In this document: piece after piece, positions 30,031 through 41,749 of the stretch | Position numbering within the stretch: position 1 is the first letter of the stretch | Layout of the letters: each line of letters opens with the position of its first letter | NCBI GenBank assembly: GCA_036365455.1 | Contig: JAWQUS010000027.1 | Location: 19,642,501 to 19,706,500 of the forward strand | Source of the DNA: Macrosoma leucophasiata | Lineage: Eukaryota > Arthropoda > Insecta > Lepidoptera > Hedylidae | Length of the DNA stretch: 64,000 bases | Reading direction: 5' to 3' | Position numbers and translations under genes: made by a program | Notes under the pieces: generated by a model | What the model was told of the DNA's origin: nothing | What the model saw: only the letters and a program-made list of their open reading frames with translations | Database searches by the model: none

Positions 30031-30360
30031 ACTGCCTCGGTAGCCTAGTGGTAGCATGCCATTACTACTACGCTGAGGTCCTGGGTTCGATTCCCGGGTA
30101 GGGGGTTATCAGAAATAATGGTGTAAAGTCCTTTATCTCTGGTTCTATTGGGATTTTTCCATTTTTTGGAAATTTTGCAGTAACTCGAAGTTTGGTAATG
30201 TGCCCAGAGCTGTCAACAGGCTCGGCACCTGTTACATGGGCCAAAACGTAACCGACGAATCGTGGTGGTACATACAAACCTTGTATGTTCGAATGCATGC
30301 ATTTACCTTTGCCGCCCCCTGGGGGATTACAGGCGTGAAGTTAAACTTAACCTCAAACAT
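30031..30360 (+). repeat. tRNA-derived SINE family C, head intact
   Basis: Starts with a tRNA-like section: 'ggtagcctagtggtagca' (A box) and 'gggttcgattcccggg' (B box). It continues with the body shared by the minus copies at 26.4, 42.3, 46.0 and 56.7 kb ('ccagagataaagga' read in reverse). Confidence 0.8.
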
Positions 30361-30509
30361 TTTGAAATAAGTACTGACAGGTATCATATTTTCATAGATA
30401 GGAGGTATATTGACAGTTGAAATAAGAGCGTGTAAAATGTTTTTTTTTTATCGAACTTGCAGAATAGAGTTAGTTATGTCTAGTAGAAGTACTAATACGT
30501 TATTAACTA

Positions 30510-30680
30510 AGTATGAATTCTCACTCATACTCCGGAAGATTTCCTTGTACAGGCATAAATACACAAACAAGCTACTTGAGGCTGTCGAGCCGGTCAGTGT
30601 GATGGACAAATGGGTGCTCGACGCGAGTTAGTCGAACCACTACACATGATGTAGTGAGAGGCGATGATTGAACCGAGTAA
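30510..30680. repeat. Local repeat H, copy 3
   Basis: Contains 'gatttccttgtacag', 'gagccggtcagtgtgatgg' and 'cgcgagttagtcgaaccac'. Confidence 0.7.
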
Positions 30681-31039
30681 AACTGGAATCGTTTGGAAAA
30701 TTAATTTACATTGAATGTAGGGTCTATTTCAATTAGTGTAAGATTGATTATCTACTTGATTATACGATTTATACTTATTGTCAATTAGAAAAGATTATAA
30801 AAAACAATCTACCTGTATTTAACAACAGTTCCATCTTTTGTACTATTTGATTTAATTATTTTCGGAAGGCAGACAGTGAAAATATAACTGCATACAAAAA
30901 TTGTAGTTAAAATATTTGTAATAATAACTCCACTGCTCAGTGTCAACTTTAGTTTACTCGCATCTATTCTTATCGTGACATAGGATTCAGAAAAGTTGTT
31001 AGTAAAAACATGTCAGTGTGCACATATCTGTGGTGTCAA

Positions 31040-31605
31040 GGAAAACCGATCAAGTGCGTGTCGGACCACGCGCAGTGTAGGGTTCCGTAGTTTTTAGGAT
31101 TGAATAATGTAATGAAAATATAAATAAATATTTTCTAAAGTTGGTCGAATATTACTCACAAAGTAAAGCTAACTTCAGTGTGATAGCTTTCCTTTTAATT
31201 TTATTATATATTATGGAGCTACTATTGCCGTAACGTTTAAATTTCTAACAACAACAACCGTTTAGTTGATAAGTCACGAACGGTTAACTAAATAGAAAAA
31301 TGATATTAGTACATCCGTGACATTTTTGAAAGACCTATTTAACAATATTCCACACTATATGGAAAGCGAAAAATTAAAAAAATATCCGTGCGTTACGTTT
31401 AAGATGTGTACCCTAAATAATTACTTTTTCATGTTTTTATTCTGACCACTTTGTCGGCATAACTATGGTGTATACTTGTGCCAAATTTCAAGTCTCTAGT
31501 ACTAATAGTTTTTGCGCTATACCGCAGACGGACAGACAGACAGACAGACAGTCGGACATGGCGAAATTATAAGGATTCCTTGTTTTCTACGGAACCCTAA
31601 AAAAG
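31040..31605 (+). repeat. Repeat family I, copy 1
   Basis: Begins 'accgatcaagtgcgtgtcgg', then 'agtgtagggttccgtag', and ends in an (acag)n run and 'ctacggaaccctaaaaaa'. Terminal 'agggttccgtag' and 'ctacggaaccct' are inverted, so it may be a non-autonomous DNA element. Another copy lies at 50550-51190. Confidence 0.65.
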
Positions 31606-31779
31606 GAGATAAGGCAAACCTTTTTGACTTAACACCACAGTTGACTCATCTCCTTTTTCCCTGGCACCACAGAACTTAAACTACTAAGTACTACTAACAA
31701 AAAAAAAGAAACACATTCAGAGTATTTCACAGTCACAATATTAGCAGGATGTTGAAACAAACATATTGTTACAGATACA

Positions 31780-31890
31780 CAAGAGTATTTTTTTTGGACA
31801 CAGACAAACACATAAACCACTCTGCCCACTCGAAACGGTCAGTGTGACGGACGAATGGGTGCTTGACACGAGTTAGTCGAGCCACAAGAG
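31780..31890. repeat. Local repeat H, copy 4 (short)
   Basis: Contains 'acggtcagtgtgacggac' and 'cacgagttagtcgagccac'; truncated on both sides. Confidence 0.65.
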
Positions 31891-32739
31891 TTTACGCGTG
31901 GTCCAAGATAAAGGCGGTAACGCATTGATTTTTAAATATAATTTATTAATAAAATAAGCTCCCTCATAAATTGGATTTAAGTGACTTAAAGTTAACAAAG
32001 TAATAAATGATATCGATTTGCATAATTACAAGTAGGTCACACACATTATAAGCCACGATACTGTTTTAACGACCCGGTTTATAATACGTTTTGTTTGTGT
32101 GATTTAAAAGCTATAATATGTTTGTTACACGTTTAAAAAAAAATGCTTGAAATTTTATTTTATACGGTTTCTCGCTCTAACTTGTGTCCTCAGACATGTA
32201 TGACTCGTGCACTCGACTAGCGATCACCGCTCGGGAGATCACCGCACAACCGCTGTTGGCGGTACTTCTCAGTGTTTGAGTGCAAATGAGGTTTTTTGTT
32301 GACTGTACCTCGTCAATGTAACACGTTCGTTTTATTTGTTGAAGTGGCGTACTTGATAAGTGTATTGACCTATTGCCTTTTTGGCGATAAATATTTTATT
32401 TTTAAAACTATTTTAACAACGTTTAAGACTACCATTATTATGGTACATGTGAGCAAATGCAGTAAAATATCTGCACAAATCTGCAAGTAGAGCAGTTTAT
32501 ATGAATTTTCTTGAGTCTCAAAATTACTTAGTAAAAAACCTAGCCCGTTACCCTTACCCCTATTTGTGCGTCCTGCGGCTTAAAACAAATCTTAGAAATA
32601 TTTTGAGTACTTATTTTATTTTGATACATGAACAAGTTTAGTTTTAAATAACACGTTAAATTATTAAAATTGAATTGAAAAAACTACGCTGGTGCAATGC
32701 ATTTCGTAGTACGTGTTACATTTATTGTTACTGTCTCTC

Positions 32740-33200
32740 GTCAGCACGGGGTCCAATTTGAACCCCGGACCTTTGTCAGACTTGCGCGGGGACATGGGGG
32801 GTCCAACACGTAGAGGCCCTTTCGAGAATTTTGATCTACTTTGTAATGGGTTATATTCGGCGGGACCTCTCTCTGGCTGCATCAATAGTTAATACAGACA
32901 CAGACAGACCCCGCAGAATATAATGGGACTATTGTAATGAAAATGACTTGCCAAACTTTGGGCTATGTGGGTAAACTGGGGGGACTAGATGGCTGGGCCT
33001 ATGGAGTGAGATCCGGCACCTGCCTATATTCAACATCTCACATTATAGAATCCTACTTTAGGCAGGTGGTGACTCGCCTCTTCTTGGTGGGCCCCAACTC
33101 ACCAACAGCTCGCCACAAGCTGCTCTGCCCCCTTGTTACTGTTATTATTAAATTTACCAATTTTTCTTTTCTTTCTTCTTTTCTTACATTAAAATAAAAA
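32740..33200 (+). other. GC-richer stretch, possible LINE 3' UTR
   Basis: Non-repetitive within the window, ends in T-rich and A-rich tracts ('attaaaataaaaaaagg'). I recognise no protein domain in either strand. Confidence 0.3.
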
Positions 33201-33297
33201 AAGGTACTCAACTAACTTAATTTTTTAAATAATTTTCTCTATTGACTTATTATCTCTTCACATAATCGAACGACCGAGATATTGTTTTTATATTATT

Positions 33298-33500
33298 TCT
33301 TGCAATAACATTATGCTAGTGAAATAATTTAAAGAAAAATTGAATTCAGGTGGGGCTTGAACCCGCGACCACTGGGAATCTAGTCCAGCCGCTCTTCCAA
33401 TTGAGCTACCAAAGTCCACACCTATATTTTGAATTCTTCCTTAAAATTTATTGCATTGCCTTATGGGGGCAGTATCGATGTCTATTGCCAACAATGCTAG
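33298..33500 (-). repeat. SINE family E copy with tRNA-like module
   Basis: Minus strand shows 'gtagctcaattggaagagcg', the same CTAGATT anticodon loop as at 21.4 kb, and 'gcgggttcaagcc' (B box). The acceptor stem is mismatched, so a functional tRNA is unlikely. Confidence 0.7.
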
Positions 33501-33529
33501 ATAGGCTACCGATATAATAAACTAGACCT

Positions 33530-34020
33530 AATTATGTATTGTGTGTTGTGGAACGCTTTGCCACTTACTATACGCCAAGCTCAGACATTGGCGTCACTTA
33601 AGAATCGTCTAAATAATTACCCCCTTATTCATAAACGTATTTTAGCTAAAGTGTGGCTAATCTCTCCTTTGTCTTTTTCTATCCTGCACATTTGACAATG
33701 CAACTGACAAGGACAAAGCATTCTATAGCTATAACGTATCTAATGTACGTTTATGAATAAGGGGGTTATTATTTAAGCTTGGAAATATAATGAGTCAACC
33801 AATGGTAAGAATACAATACTTTATAATACATATTTATATTAAATACTTTTTTATGTATTTTTGTACGTATTGTCTGGTAGGTACATATTATTATTTATTT
33901 GTTTATTTATTTTAGTTGATGACACTGACGCGCGGTACAACTCGAACGAGTTGATGTTGCGTCTTACTGTTATTGTATTCACCTAATTATTGTATGTTTT
34001 TAAATAAATAAAAAAATTAA
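33530..34020 (+). pseudogene. LINE C-terminal remnant, split by MITE M
   Basis: 33548-33610 reads LWNALPLTIRQAQTLASLKN, the typical carboxy end of Jockey/CR1-like ORFs. A MITE (33619-33766) interrupts it and a 3' UTR with an A-rich end continues to about 34020. Confidence 0.65.
33619..33766. mobile_element. MITE family M, copy 2 (intact ends)
   Basis: 148 bp, terminal inverted repeats 'cccccttattcataaacgta', TTA on both sides. Size, TWA duplication and TIRs suit a PIF/Harbinger-derived MITE. Confidence 0.88.
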
Positions 34021-34540
34021 AAAATAAAAAAAAACAAAAAAAAATTATTTATCTATATATGTATGCATATGTATAATATATGTATCTTGTATATATATAT
34101 ATTTATGTTTATGTATATATATAAATGTATGTGCTCTATTAATAATTTATATTTAATTGTAATACTTATTATTTCTTATGTCTGTACACCCCTTGTTCTT
34201 GTTATTGATTAATATCTCTGTTTCTTTTTAGTTCGCCTGAAAGAGATTGCTTTAAGTGATAAAGCTGCCTATTGTGCATACTTTTTTTTTCTCTTTATTT
34301 CATTAAGGGACTTTAAGTTAAAACTACGCCAGCCCCATCGTACCTTAAGTTAAAACATTTTCTACCAATAAGTATTATGGTACAGTTCTAAGCTTGAGAC
34401 AACAATTAAAAAATTTAACTAAGCATTGAGCACTATTACTACAAGGAAAACTTACTATAATATATATAATAATATTATTATGTATTGGGATTTAGAGTGT
34501 TGAAAAAACATCATAACCATTAATTATTTATAATAAATAA

Positions 34541-34897
34541 TAATGGCAACCCATTATACGTCCTACTGCTGGGCACGAGTCTCTCCCCTTTTTTGGGGGG
34601 AGGCCTGGAGCTTACTCCACCACGCTGCTCCAATGCGGATTGGTAGAGGTGGGTGGGTTAGTGGCCAACCCGCTGTCGGATGTTTTCAAACCGCCCATAA
34701 GGCCTCCGACAAGGTTTAACGACTGCTATCCATCGATAGCAACCGGGACCGACGGCTTAACGTGCCCTCCGAAGCACGGAAACGCGCATTTAATTTGCCA
34801 CTAGCGGTCACCTATCACACTACCCGACCGCGCCCGTAGTGCTTGACCGAGGAGATCGCTCACGATCTACACCAGCCGCTGGGCCATGCGCGCTTCA
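34541..34897. repeat. Repeat family B, copy 3
   Basis: Full-length copy with 'ggcaacccattatacgtcc' start and 'gggccatgcgcgcttcaa' end. Confidence 0.85.
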
Positions 34898-35179
34898 ATT
34901 AATAATTACTTACCCCTTCACAAATGCAACACAATTTACAGTTTCAATCCAATTTTCTAGCATCAAAGCCGCAAATCGGGATCATTAATTATTTAAATAG
35001 TTTGCAATGGAAAACCAAATTTATTATACCACAAACTATGCATATTTATGGAGATCCAATTAAAAGTTGGTAGGCTACAGCAAACTTTGATTGTGTTGTA
35101 CTTGCGAACTTGCAGTATTGCACTTAAACGAGGTAAGTATAAGGATCGACAGACTTAATTGAAATAAACTTGGAAATAT

Positions 35180-35327
35180 ACCCCCTTATTCATAAACGTA
35201 TTTAAGCTAAAGTGTTGCTAATCTCTCCGTTGTCTTATTCTAACCTGCACATTTGACAATGAAACTGACAAAGACAAAGCATTCTATAGCTGAAACGTAT
35301 GTAATGTACGTTTATGAATAAGGGGAT
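35180..35327. mobile_element. MITE family M, copy 3
   Basis: 148 bp, same inverted ends as the 33.6-kb copy, flanked by ATA on both sides. Confidence 0.85.
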
Positions 35328-35488
35328 AATGTTCAGGATGTTGTAAGCTGTGGTAAATTCTATAATCTTAATTAGTACCATAGCGCCACCTATTTCTTTT
35401 TTACTTGCCCTATTTTATCATGATTGGCTTGCAACTCGCAACGCTAGCAGAGAATATGTAATAAACGCTAGTAAGATTTCTATGTAAT

Positions 35489-35664
35489 ACTAGCTGTGCC
35501 CGCGACTTCGTCCGCGTGAGAATTTATGGTTGTTCAGTATCTACCAGGAGGAAGTCGTGGGCGCAGCTTGTACAAAAGTAGCTTAAGTTACTCCTAATTA
35601 CATAAGCTATCTGCCAGTACAAGTTCTCTAAGAAGTCGGTCCAGCCGTTTCCGAGATTAGCGGG

Positions 35665-35696
<32 letters not shown>

Positions 35697-35780
35697 AAAA
35701 ATGAAAAAATAATTGTTTTGGTATATGTACCGGGTATACAAACAGACATTCCAATTTTATTTATTTGCATAGATATTGTG
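35489..35780 (+). repeat. Lepidopteran 'ctagctg' repeat (Helitron-like?)
   Basis: Begins 'actagctgtgcccgcgactt' and 'cgtccgcgtgag', contains an (acag)n microsatellite at 35672-35697 and ends with an A/T-rich tract. Related pieces are at 38450, 41270 and, inverted, 61880-62078. The CTAG ends would fit a Helitron 3' terminus, but this is only a suggestion. Confidence 0.5.
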
Positions 35781-36156
35781 CAAATAAATGTATAATAGTT
35801 ACTTCTGGATTATTAATTATCTTGCAATCCTTAACATCGCCACCTCAACAGAGGATAGAGAGCCTATGCTATATCAAATTGATTATTATTATATTATTTA
35901 TAGCTGTACCCTGATCGCTTTGCTACGCCACCGACTAAAAAATACCAGTGGCGCCATCTATCGAATTTACCAACTCAGAAACTTTCGTGGACTCATGCAC
36001 AACAACTTTGCTAAGGATCATGACATGATCAAATGCATAGTTTACGAGTCTATAAAGGACATACAGAAAAACATTCATTTTTATGTATAAAGATTTGTGT
36101 AAACAACACTAATTTGTTAGTGAAACTGTCTATTCACACCTTTATAATAACCATTT

Positions 36157-36448
36157 TACTGGTGGTAGAGCTCCAGTGACGGAGCGCGCGGGCGTAGGCA
36201 CCACCGCATTATCTAATTTACTTGCCGCTAAATGGTAGTGTTCAGCACTATCGTGTTCCGGTCAGGTGGTACTGTACGACCCTGTAATTTCCGGCACAGA
36301 GGCACAACACCTTAGGCCTCAGGAGTGGTAACGCATCTGCATTTTGACCTTGGTCTTTGTGTTAGTGTGTTTATAGGCTGCAGTCATCACTTAACATCAA
36401 TGTGAACTGTATGCTTGTTTGCCACTTCAATTACATAAAAAAAAATAA
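36157..36448 (+). repeat. Family A repeat
   Basis: Full length; immediately followed by the RTE-like fragment. Confidence 0.85.
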
Positions 36449-36469
36449 CGTCAATATGCAGATGGGTTC

Positions 36470-36730
36470 CCCATTTTTACTGGAGGTAAAGATCCTGTCC
36501 AAGCTGAAGTGGCAATGGGCAGGGCACATAGCTCGGAGAACCGATAGCCGCTGGGGCAGAAAGGTTATCGAGTGGAGACCACGTATCGGCAATCGCAGCG
36601 TGGGACGTCCACTTGTAAGATGGACAGACGACCTAGTCAAGGCTGCAGGTACCCGCTGGATGCACGTCGCTTCCGATCGGTCGGCATGGAGGTCATTGGG
36701 GGAGGCCTATGTTCAGCAGTACAACAATAT
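36470..36730 (+). pseudogene. RTE-like LINE C-terminal fragment
   Basis: Plus-strand frame reads KLKWQWAGHIARRTDSRWGR, KVIEWRPR, RPLVRWTDDLVKAAGTRWM and WRSLGEAYVQQ, the carboxy end of RTE-type LINE ORFs. It follows directly on a family A repeat (36157-36448) and is cut at its 3' side by the Penelope-like fragment. Confidence 0.85.
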
Positions 36731-36758
36731 AGACCTCACTACAACTACATCAATACAA

Positions 36759-37612
36759 CTATTTTTACGGATTTATCTCGCGTATATTAAACTAAAATGA
36801 TTTTTAAAATCAACCCGACGTTTCGGTCGCTTTTCAGCTTCCGTGGTCCCGGGCAGACCGAGGTGACATTTGTCTGACAGATGTTTGAAATAATTATATG
36901 TAGCTACCTCCATCGATTTCGTAAGTGCCTTGCGTAGCGTTCAGGATTAACACAATAATAACTTATGGTATCTTGAGGTCTTGCAGACTGCTGCGGCTGG
37001 GATTTAATCTTGCTAAGTATGGGATCCCATGATGTTGATAATCGCCATCCATCTTCTCTATTGAAATTTGGGTGTTTTTCAATTTCAATAGCCTCGCGTA
37101 CCATTCGTGGAATGGGTTTGTGTTCTCGAGCGAGTATTTGAATTTAATCAAACCGGATGTAATGGTTCGGCTTATCCGCTATGTGTTCATAGACTGCAGA
37201 TCTCCCTGTTCTTCGGTTTTTGACATCAGCAATGTGCTCTTTAACAGCTCTCTTCGTTTGACCAATATATGAGAGTCCACAATCACAATCTAATTTATAA
37301 ATGCCAGAATTTTGTAATGGAATATTACTTCTAATGGGTCTTAAATACTGATGAATCTTTTTATATGGTTTGAAAACTGTTTTAATGGAATTCTTTTTTA
37401 AAATGTTGCTGATTTTATCTGTGACACCCTTAACGTAAGGTAGTACAGCTGGTTGTCGTTCTACTGTAGGTGGTTTCACGCGGCCTCTGTGACGGACGGG
37501 TGGTACATGGCGCTTGTTGTTATGTAGCACTTGGCGTAGGTGCTTCAGCTCCCCCTGAAGATGGTGGTCGTCACAGATACCTATTATACGCGAGATAAAT
37601 CCGTAAAAATAG
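36759..37612 (-). mobile_element. Penelope-like element fragment with inverted ends
   Basis: Bounded by a 28-bp inverted repeat (36759-36786 and 37585-37612, 'tacggatttatctcgcgta' core). Near the low-coordinate end is 'accgaaacgtcggg', a common Penelope terminal motif. The RT domain is missing; only the region carboxy-terminal to RT and the endonuclease remain. Confidence 0.8.
36920..37580 (-). pseudogene. Penelope-like GIY-YIG endonuclease remnant
   Basis: A frame at 37530-37144 contains SGIYKLDCDCGLSYIGQTKR, the GIY-YIG block with the CxC spacer of Penelope elements, then HIADKPNHYIRFD. After a frameshift near 37140 it continues with REHKPIPRMVREAIEIEKHP and EDGWRLSTSWDPIL. Broken and lacking RT. 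Confidence 0.85.
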
Positions 37613-37675
37613 TTTTATTTCAATGAGTGTAGCTCGCGAAAACCTAAGAACATATCAAATTAAATAATACCAACA

Positions 37676-37717
37676 AACGATGTTTTGTGTCTACCAACGT
37701 AAACACAAAACATCGTC
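37676..37717. repeat. Hairpin, about 15-bp arms
   Basis: 'acgatgttttgtgt' and 'acacaaaacatcgt' separated by about 12 nt. Confidence 0.8.
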
Positions 37718-38099
37718 TGTTTGTTTACATTTTTGGCCAATAGCACACCGCGGACACTCCGCCAAAATTCCATACAAACGCTTAATTTGGTCTCTATTTC
37801 ACAGACATCAACCAGTGACGTGGGTGCCGTTGTACACACATAACACATACACAAACATGCATCCATTCTGTATCTTTATCTAGCAAATATCAAAAGGGAT
37901 CTTTGTGTAGAAAATTTTGAGAAGCTAATATACTTTGTTTGGTTTTTGAAGTAACTTTTAACTTATTAGACTTTAAGTCATAAGACCATTGTTATTAAAA
38001 ACCTTTTGTTATACAACTTCATATTGCGCCGAGTTTGTAAGACCAATGAAAACTAGTGCTAATTGAGGGTAGTTTTTGTAGTTGTTAATTGTTTTAAGT

Positions 38100-38290
38100 C
38101 CATTGTTTTCTATTGTAAGTCGGTTCATTGTTACCTTGTTCAAGTTGCAACGCTCGTAAAGTACGTGGAAGTGTATGGAATATTCATAGATATTGCTGTG
38201 AGATGAAAAAATACTGTTGTATCATTGGTTTTCTATTGTAGAGTCGGTTCATTTTTACCTTGTTCAAGTTTCAGTGCTCATAAAATACGT
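38100..38290. repeat. Tandem duplication of about 67 bp
   Basis: 'tttctattgtaagtcggttc' and 'accttgttcaagtt' recur with a period of about 123 bp. Confidence 0.75.
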
Positions 38291-38449
38291 ATTATAAAAA
38301 TTGTAGAAAATACTTATGTGTTATTTTTTACATAGGTAATATTTGGTACATAAATTCAGAATTTTAATTCACTTCGAGACGATTGTTAATATACCTATAT
38401 TATAAATACAAATTTTCATTTCTCTATTTACCTATTTTACTAAGTTACT

Positions 38450-38720
38450 AGCTGCTGCCCGCAACGTCGTCTGCGTGAAGGCTCTACAGCACCAAACATA
38501 CCTAAGATGTCAGTGTCGCTTTAGCATTATAAGTAAACAACTTTTAAAATAGCATTAAATTAAAAGTATACGTTTTTTGCAAGCGAAGCAAGTGAAAGGA
38601 GTCATATGATAATCCTGCTGAGTTCAGTCATAAGATGTGACTGAAGGAAAAACCGCAGGCAAATCCGCGAGTTTATCGCGAACAGACAGACAGACGTGGC
38701 TGGGGACTTTGTAGTATAAT
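38450..38720 (+). repeat. 'ctagctg' repeat copy
   Basis: Begins 'tactagctgctgcccgcaac' and ends near 'gacagacagacgtggctggg'. Confidence 0.5.
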
Positions 38721-39200
38721 ATGTATGTATCTTCACGCCAGGTCCCTAACGGGGTAGGCAGACAGTGTAGAGCGCCAGATATCCCGGTCCTGATAAACCT
38801 CTCGTGCCTCGTCTAACTTCATCATTCTCTTCATACATGCACGCCGATTCCTAAGACTTTTGACCCTACCATCAGACAGAACGAGTTCTGTCTGATGGTA
38901 GGGTCAAAACCTATTTGGTCATGGTAGGTCAGTCTTGGACTTCCTGGGCCTCTGCAACCATCCACATTTGCATTGTGTATCTGTTTAGTCATTCGTTCAT
39001 TCGACATTCTTTCTATATGCCCGAAAAATCGGAGCATGCCTTTTTTCATTTTTACACCGATAATATCATTCACACAAAGCCTCTTTCTTACATCTTCACT
39101 ACGAACGAGATCGGTGAGTGATACACCGCAAATCTTGCGCAAAGATCTCATCTCGACCGCATTTAACTTACTTCCATGCTCTTTCCTGCATACCCAGCAT
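38712..39200 (-). pseudogene. RTE/BovB-like LINE tail, copy 1
   Basis: Minus-strand frame has EMRSLRKICGVSLTDLV, RKRLCVNDIIGVKMKKGML and GHIERMSNERMTKQI, near-identical to the 53.3-53.8 kb copy. It is interrupted by a 52-bp inverted duplication at 38858-38909 and ends in a short (atgt)n tail. Confidence 0.8.
38858..38909. repeat. Perfect 25-bp-arm palindrome within LINE tail
   Basis: 'ttttgaccctaccatcagac' (first 20 of 25) followed after 2 nt by its exact complement. The 53.4-kb copy has one arm only, so the second arm is a local inverted duplication. Confidence 0.92.
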
Positions 39201-39259
39201 TATAATATGATAGTTAACTATTCCACGGCTGGCGTCGGGATGTCACGATCCCACCACCC

Positions 39260-39515
39260 ACCATCGGAATAATTTCTTCTAGTGGGAGAGAATTCTTCCT
39301 CTTGTGTAGTCAACCGAACAATGGCGGTCAAACCATTCCAATAGGGCGGTAGTTTAAATAACAACGCGAGATGGGCATGGGCATAAAACTACCACCCCTG
39401 CATTCGCCAATCCGCCTGCCAAGCGTGGCGATTATGTCATATTTTCCCCTAATGACGAACAGCATGATTGTGAGCGTGTTTGGGGAGCTTTGTCCAGCAG
39501 TGAACGTCTTTTTGC
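39260..39515 (+). repeat. Repeat family F copy
   Basis: Contains 'gtcaaccgaacaatggcggt' and 'aagcgtggcgattatg', ending next to a family A repeat at 39519. Confidence 0.65.
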
Positions 39516-39518
39516 TGC

Positions 39519-39762
39519 AGTGTTTTTTATGTAATGAAAATGGTAAACAAGCATGCAGTTTACATCGATGTTAAGTGATAACTGCAGCCTATAGACACAC
39601 ACACGAAGACCAAGGTCAAAATGCAGATGCGTTGCGACTCCTGAGGCCTAAGGTGTTATGCCTCTGTGCCGGCAATTACAGGGTCGTACATTACCACCTG
39701 ACCGGAAAACGATAGTCCTGAACACTATCATTTAGCGGCAAGTATATTAGGTAATGCGGTGA
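39519..39762 (-). repeat. Family A repeat, 5' end missing
   Basis: Stops at 'taggtaatgcggtg' without the GC-rich 5' end. Confidence 0.8.
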
Positions 39763-40204
39763 TTATGATGACTATTCCACGACACAGAAATCGAATACAA
39801 ATCACCAAGACTATCAGTACTGATCATCTAATAACAAGACAGCGAGATACTTAAAAACATTAAATATTTCCTACCCAATCCCCTGTATTGATCCGATAGA
39901 TTTTAAGCTGCCTTCACTATGAGGCGATAGACGCCTGTTGACCTACAAAACGGGAACTTTCCATACCACTTTGTATGTAAATGGTATACGGTTAAGCACC
40001 GATACAAAGCCCAAAGTTTAAAAATATTTTTTCACACTTCTGTTGTGATAGTAACTTTAGTTGCTGTTGTAAAATAAATGTCGGTATTTACTGTAAATAC
40101 GGATTAAATTCCGGTCACATAAGGTGAATATAGTTTTATTTTATTGCTGTGAAAATATGTTTATTTTTAATCTTTTTTCTCAGTGGTTAACATAAAGGAG
40201 AAGT

Positions 40205-40508
40205 TTCACGTTTGGCCCGCACCTTGTACACTATATCAAAAAATACAGAAAAATACGCAGAATCATGGAAAAATACTCAAAAAATAATTTGAATCGTTGT
40301 TTTTTTTGTCGGAAATATTAAATAAAATTTACGTAATTTTTGTATGACAGGCATATGTTGCCATATCGCTACTATGACATTCTTGTTTTCGAAATATACT
40401 TACGACAATTAATTGAATATTTAATAAAAGATTTGAATAGATGAAAATGATTCAGTATTTTATGCTTCATCTCTCAATATAGTGTACGTGGTGCGGGCCA
40501 AGCTCCAC
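40205..40508. mobile_element. MITE-like element with TIRs of about 30 bp
   Basis: 'ttggcccgcacc' and 'gtacactatat' at the left are mirrored by 'atatagtgtac' and 'ggtgcgggccaa' at the right. AT-rich interior, no ORF. Confidence 0.75.
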
Positions 40509-40967
40509 ACATTTTGGAACGTCTCCTTTGGCCAAAAGCATATTTAGGTTAAACACGACTCTATCCCACGCCAATATGAGCTTGCACATTATAGTACTAC
40601 ATTTCTCAAAGCATTTGGTCGGATTTTGGCTTCAGTTTCCATCCATCCGTTCGTTCATCTTGCCGCTCACCCATTCATCTGTTTCGGTTTCCTTTGTCTG
40701 TGATTTGAACTACACTGAATGGAACTGTACGTTGTATGAGGTACGCGACAGTAAAAAAAGGCCCCAAATAATTATGTTTTATTTACTTTGTACACTTTTT
40801 CGATGTGAATAATATTATTTTTAACTAAAGCTTTCTTCTTCTATCGGACTCAGAGCTGAGTTCTAGATCAACAGAAGGACAGCTATGGAATATTAACGAT
40901 TTCTTGTAGCCTTCAAAAGCCTAAAAAATAATGGTTACAGCGAAAATTATATTTAAAAAGATCTACA

Positions 40968-41175
40968 AAATATCAAAAAACAATGTAAAACTGTCCAAAA
41001 CATCTTTCATAAACTAAGTTTTAGATCATAAATATGAAGTGAAGTTAGTCCCGAAGTAAAAACGGTGCACTAAGTCCGTCCCAGGTGCGTCCCTGTCCCC
41101 ATGATTTATAATTTAACTCGCGCTTCTGCTTGACTTGGGACAATGTACTAGAGGGCATAGAGTAGTGATGAGCTA
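40968..41175. repeat. Direct repeat J, left copy
   Basis: About 210 bp sharing 'gtgcactaagtccg', 'gtccccatgatttataattt' and 'gagtagtgatga' with 41750-41955, same orientation. Confidence 0.8.
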
Positions 41176-41269
41176 GATAGATACATTTGTGCATGATAAA
41201 TATTATAAAAAAGGAAAAGTACGCAAGTACGAAAGTTTATTCGACTTTTTGAAAAGTTGTTTTATTCAT

Positions 41270-41515
41270 ACTAGCTGTTGCCCGCAGCTCCGCCCGCGTG
41301 TAGGTCGCTTTTCGCGTAACCTGTGGAAACTCATCAAATCATCCCATGGCATCCCAAAGGAATATTTTTCGAGATAAAAACTATCCTATGTGTTAATTCA
41401 AGTAACCCTCTGCTTGTGTGCCAAATTTCATGAAAATTGGTTATGCAGTTTTTGCGTAAAGGAGTTACAAACAAACAAACATACAAACTTTCGCATTTAT
41501 AATATTCAAACGATA
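41270..41515 (+). repeat. 'ctagctg' repeat copy
   Basis: 'actagctgttgcccgcagct' start, 'gtgccaaatttcatgaaaat' and an (acaaa)n end at about 41480. Confidence 0.6.
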
Positions 41516-41749
41516 CAAGAACCAAATGGAAATTGAAGTGATTTTAAAAGCGAATCTAAATTTATTTGCTAGATTTTATTTACCACTTTCCGGGATGACT
41601 GAAAAGTTACATTGATGTCAAATTAATTCTTAATTGAATTTAAAGGTTTTGAGTTTAGTTGCAGATAGACTGACGGAAGGACGACATCGGCAAAACTAAA
41701 AAGTAGACTTCAAAACTCCTCATTTCATACCTTTATATATCAGATGTGT

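Noticed and set aside
31534..31552. CRISPR-like or satellite array from (acag)n runs here and at 35672
   Set aside because: Simple tetranucleotide microsatellites inside dispersed repeats; no spacers.
32664..32885. Short minus-strand frame in a GC-richer stretch
   Set aside because: No domain; the surrounding sequence with an A-rich end looks more like a retroelement 3' UTR.
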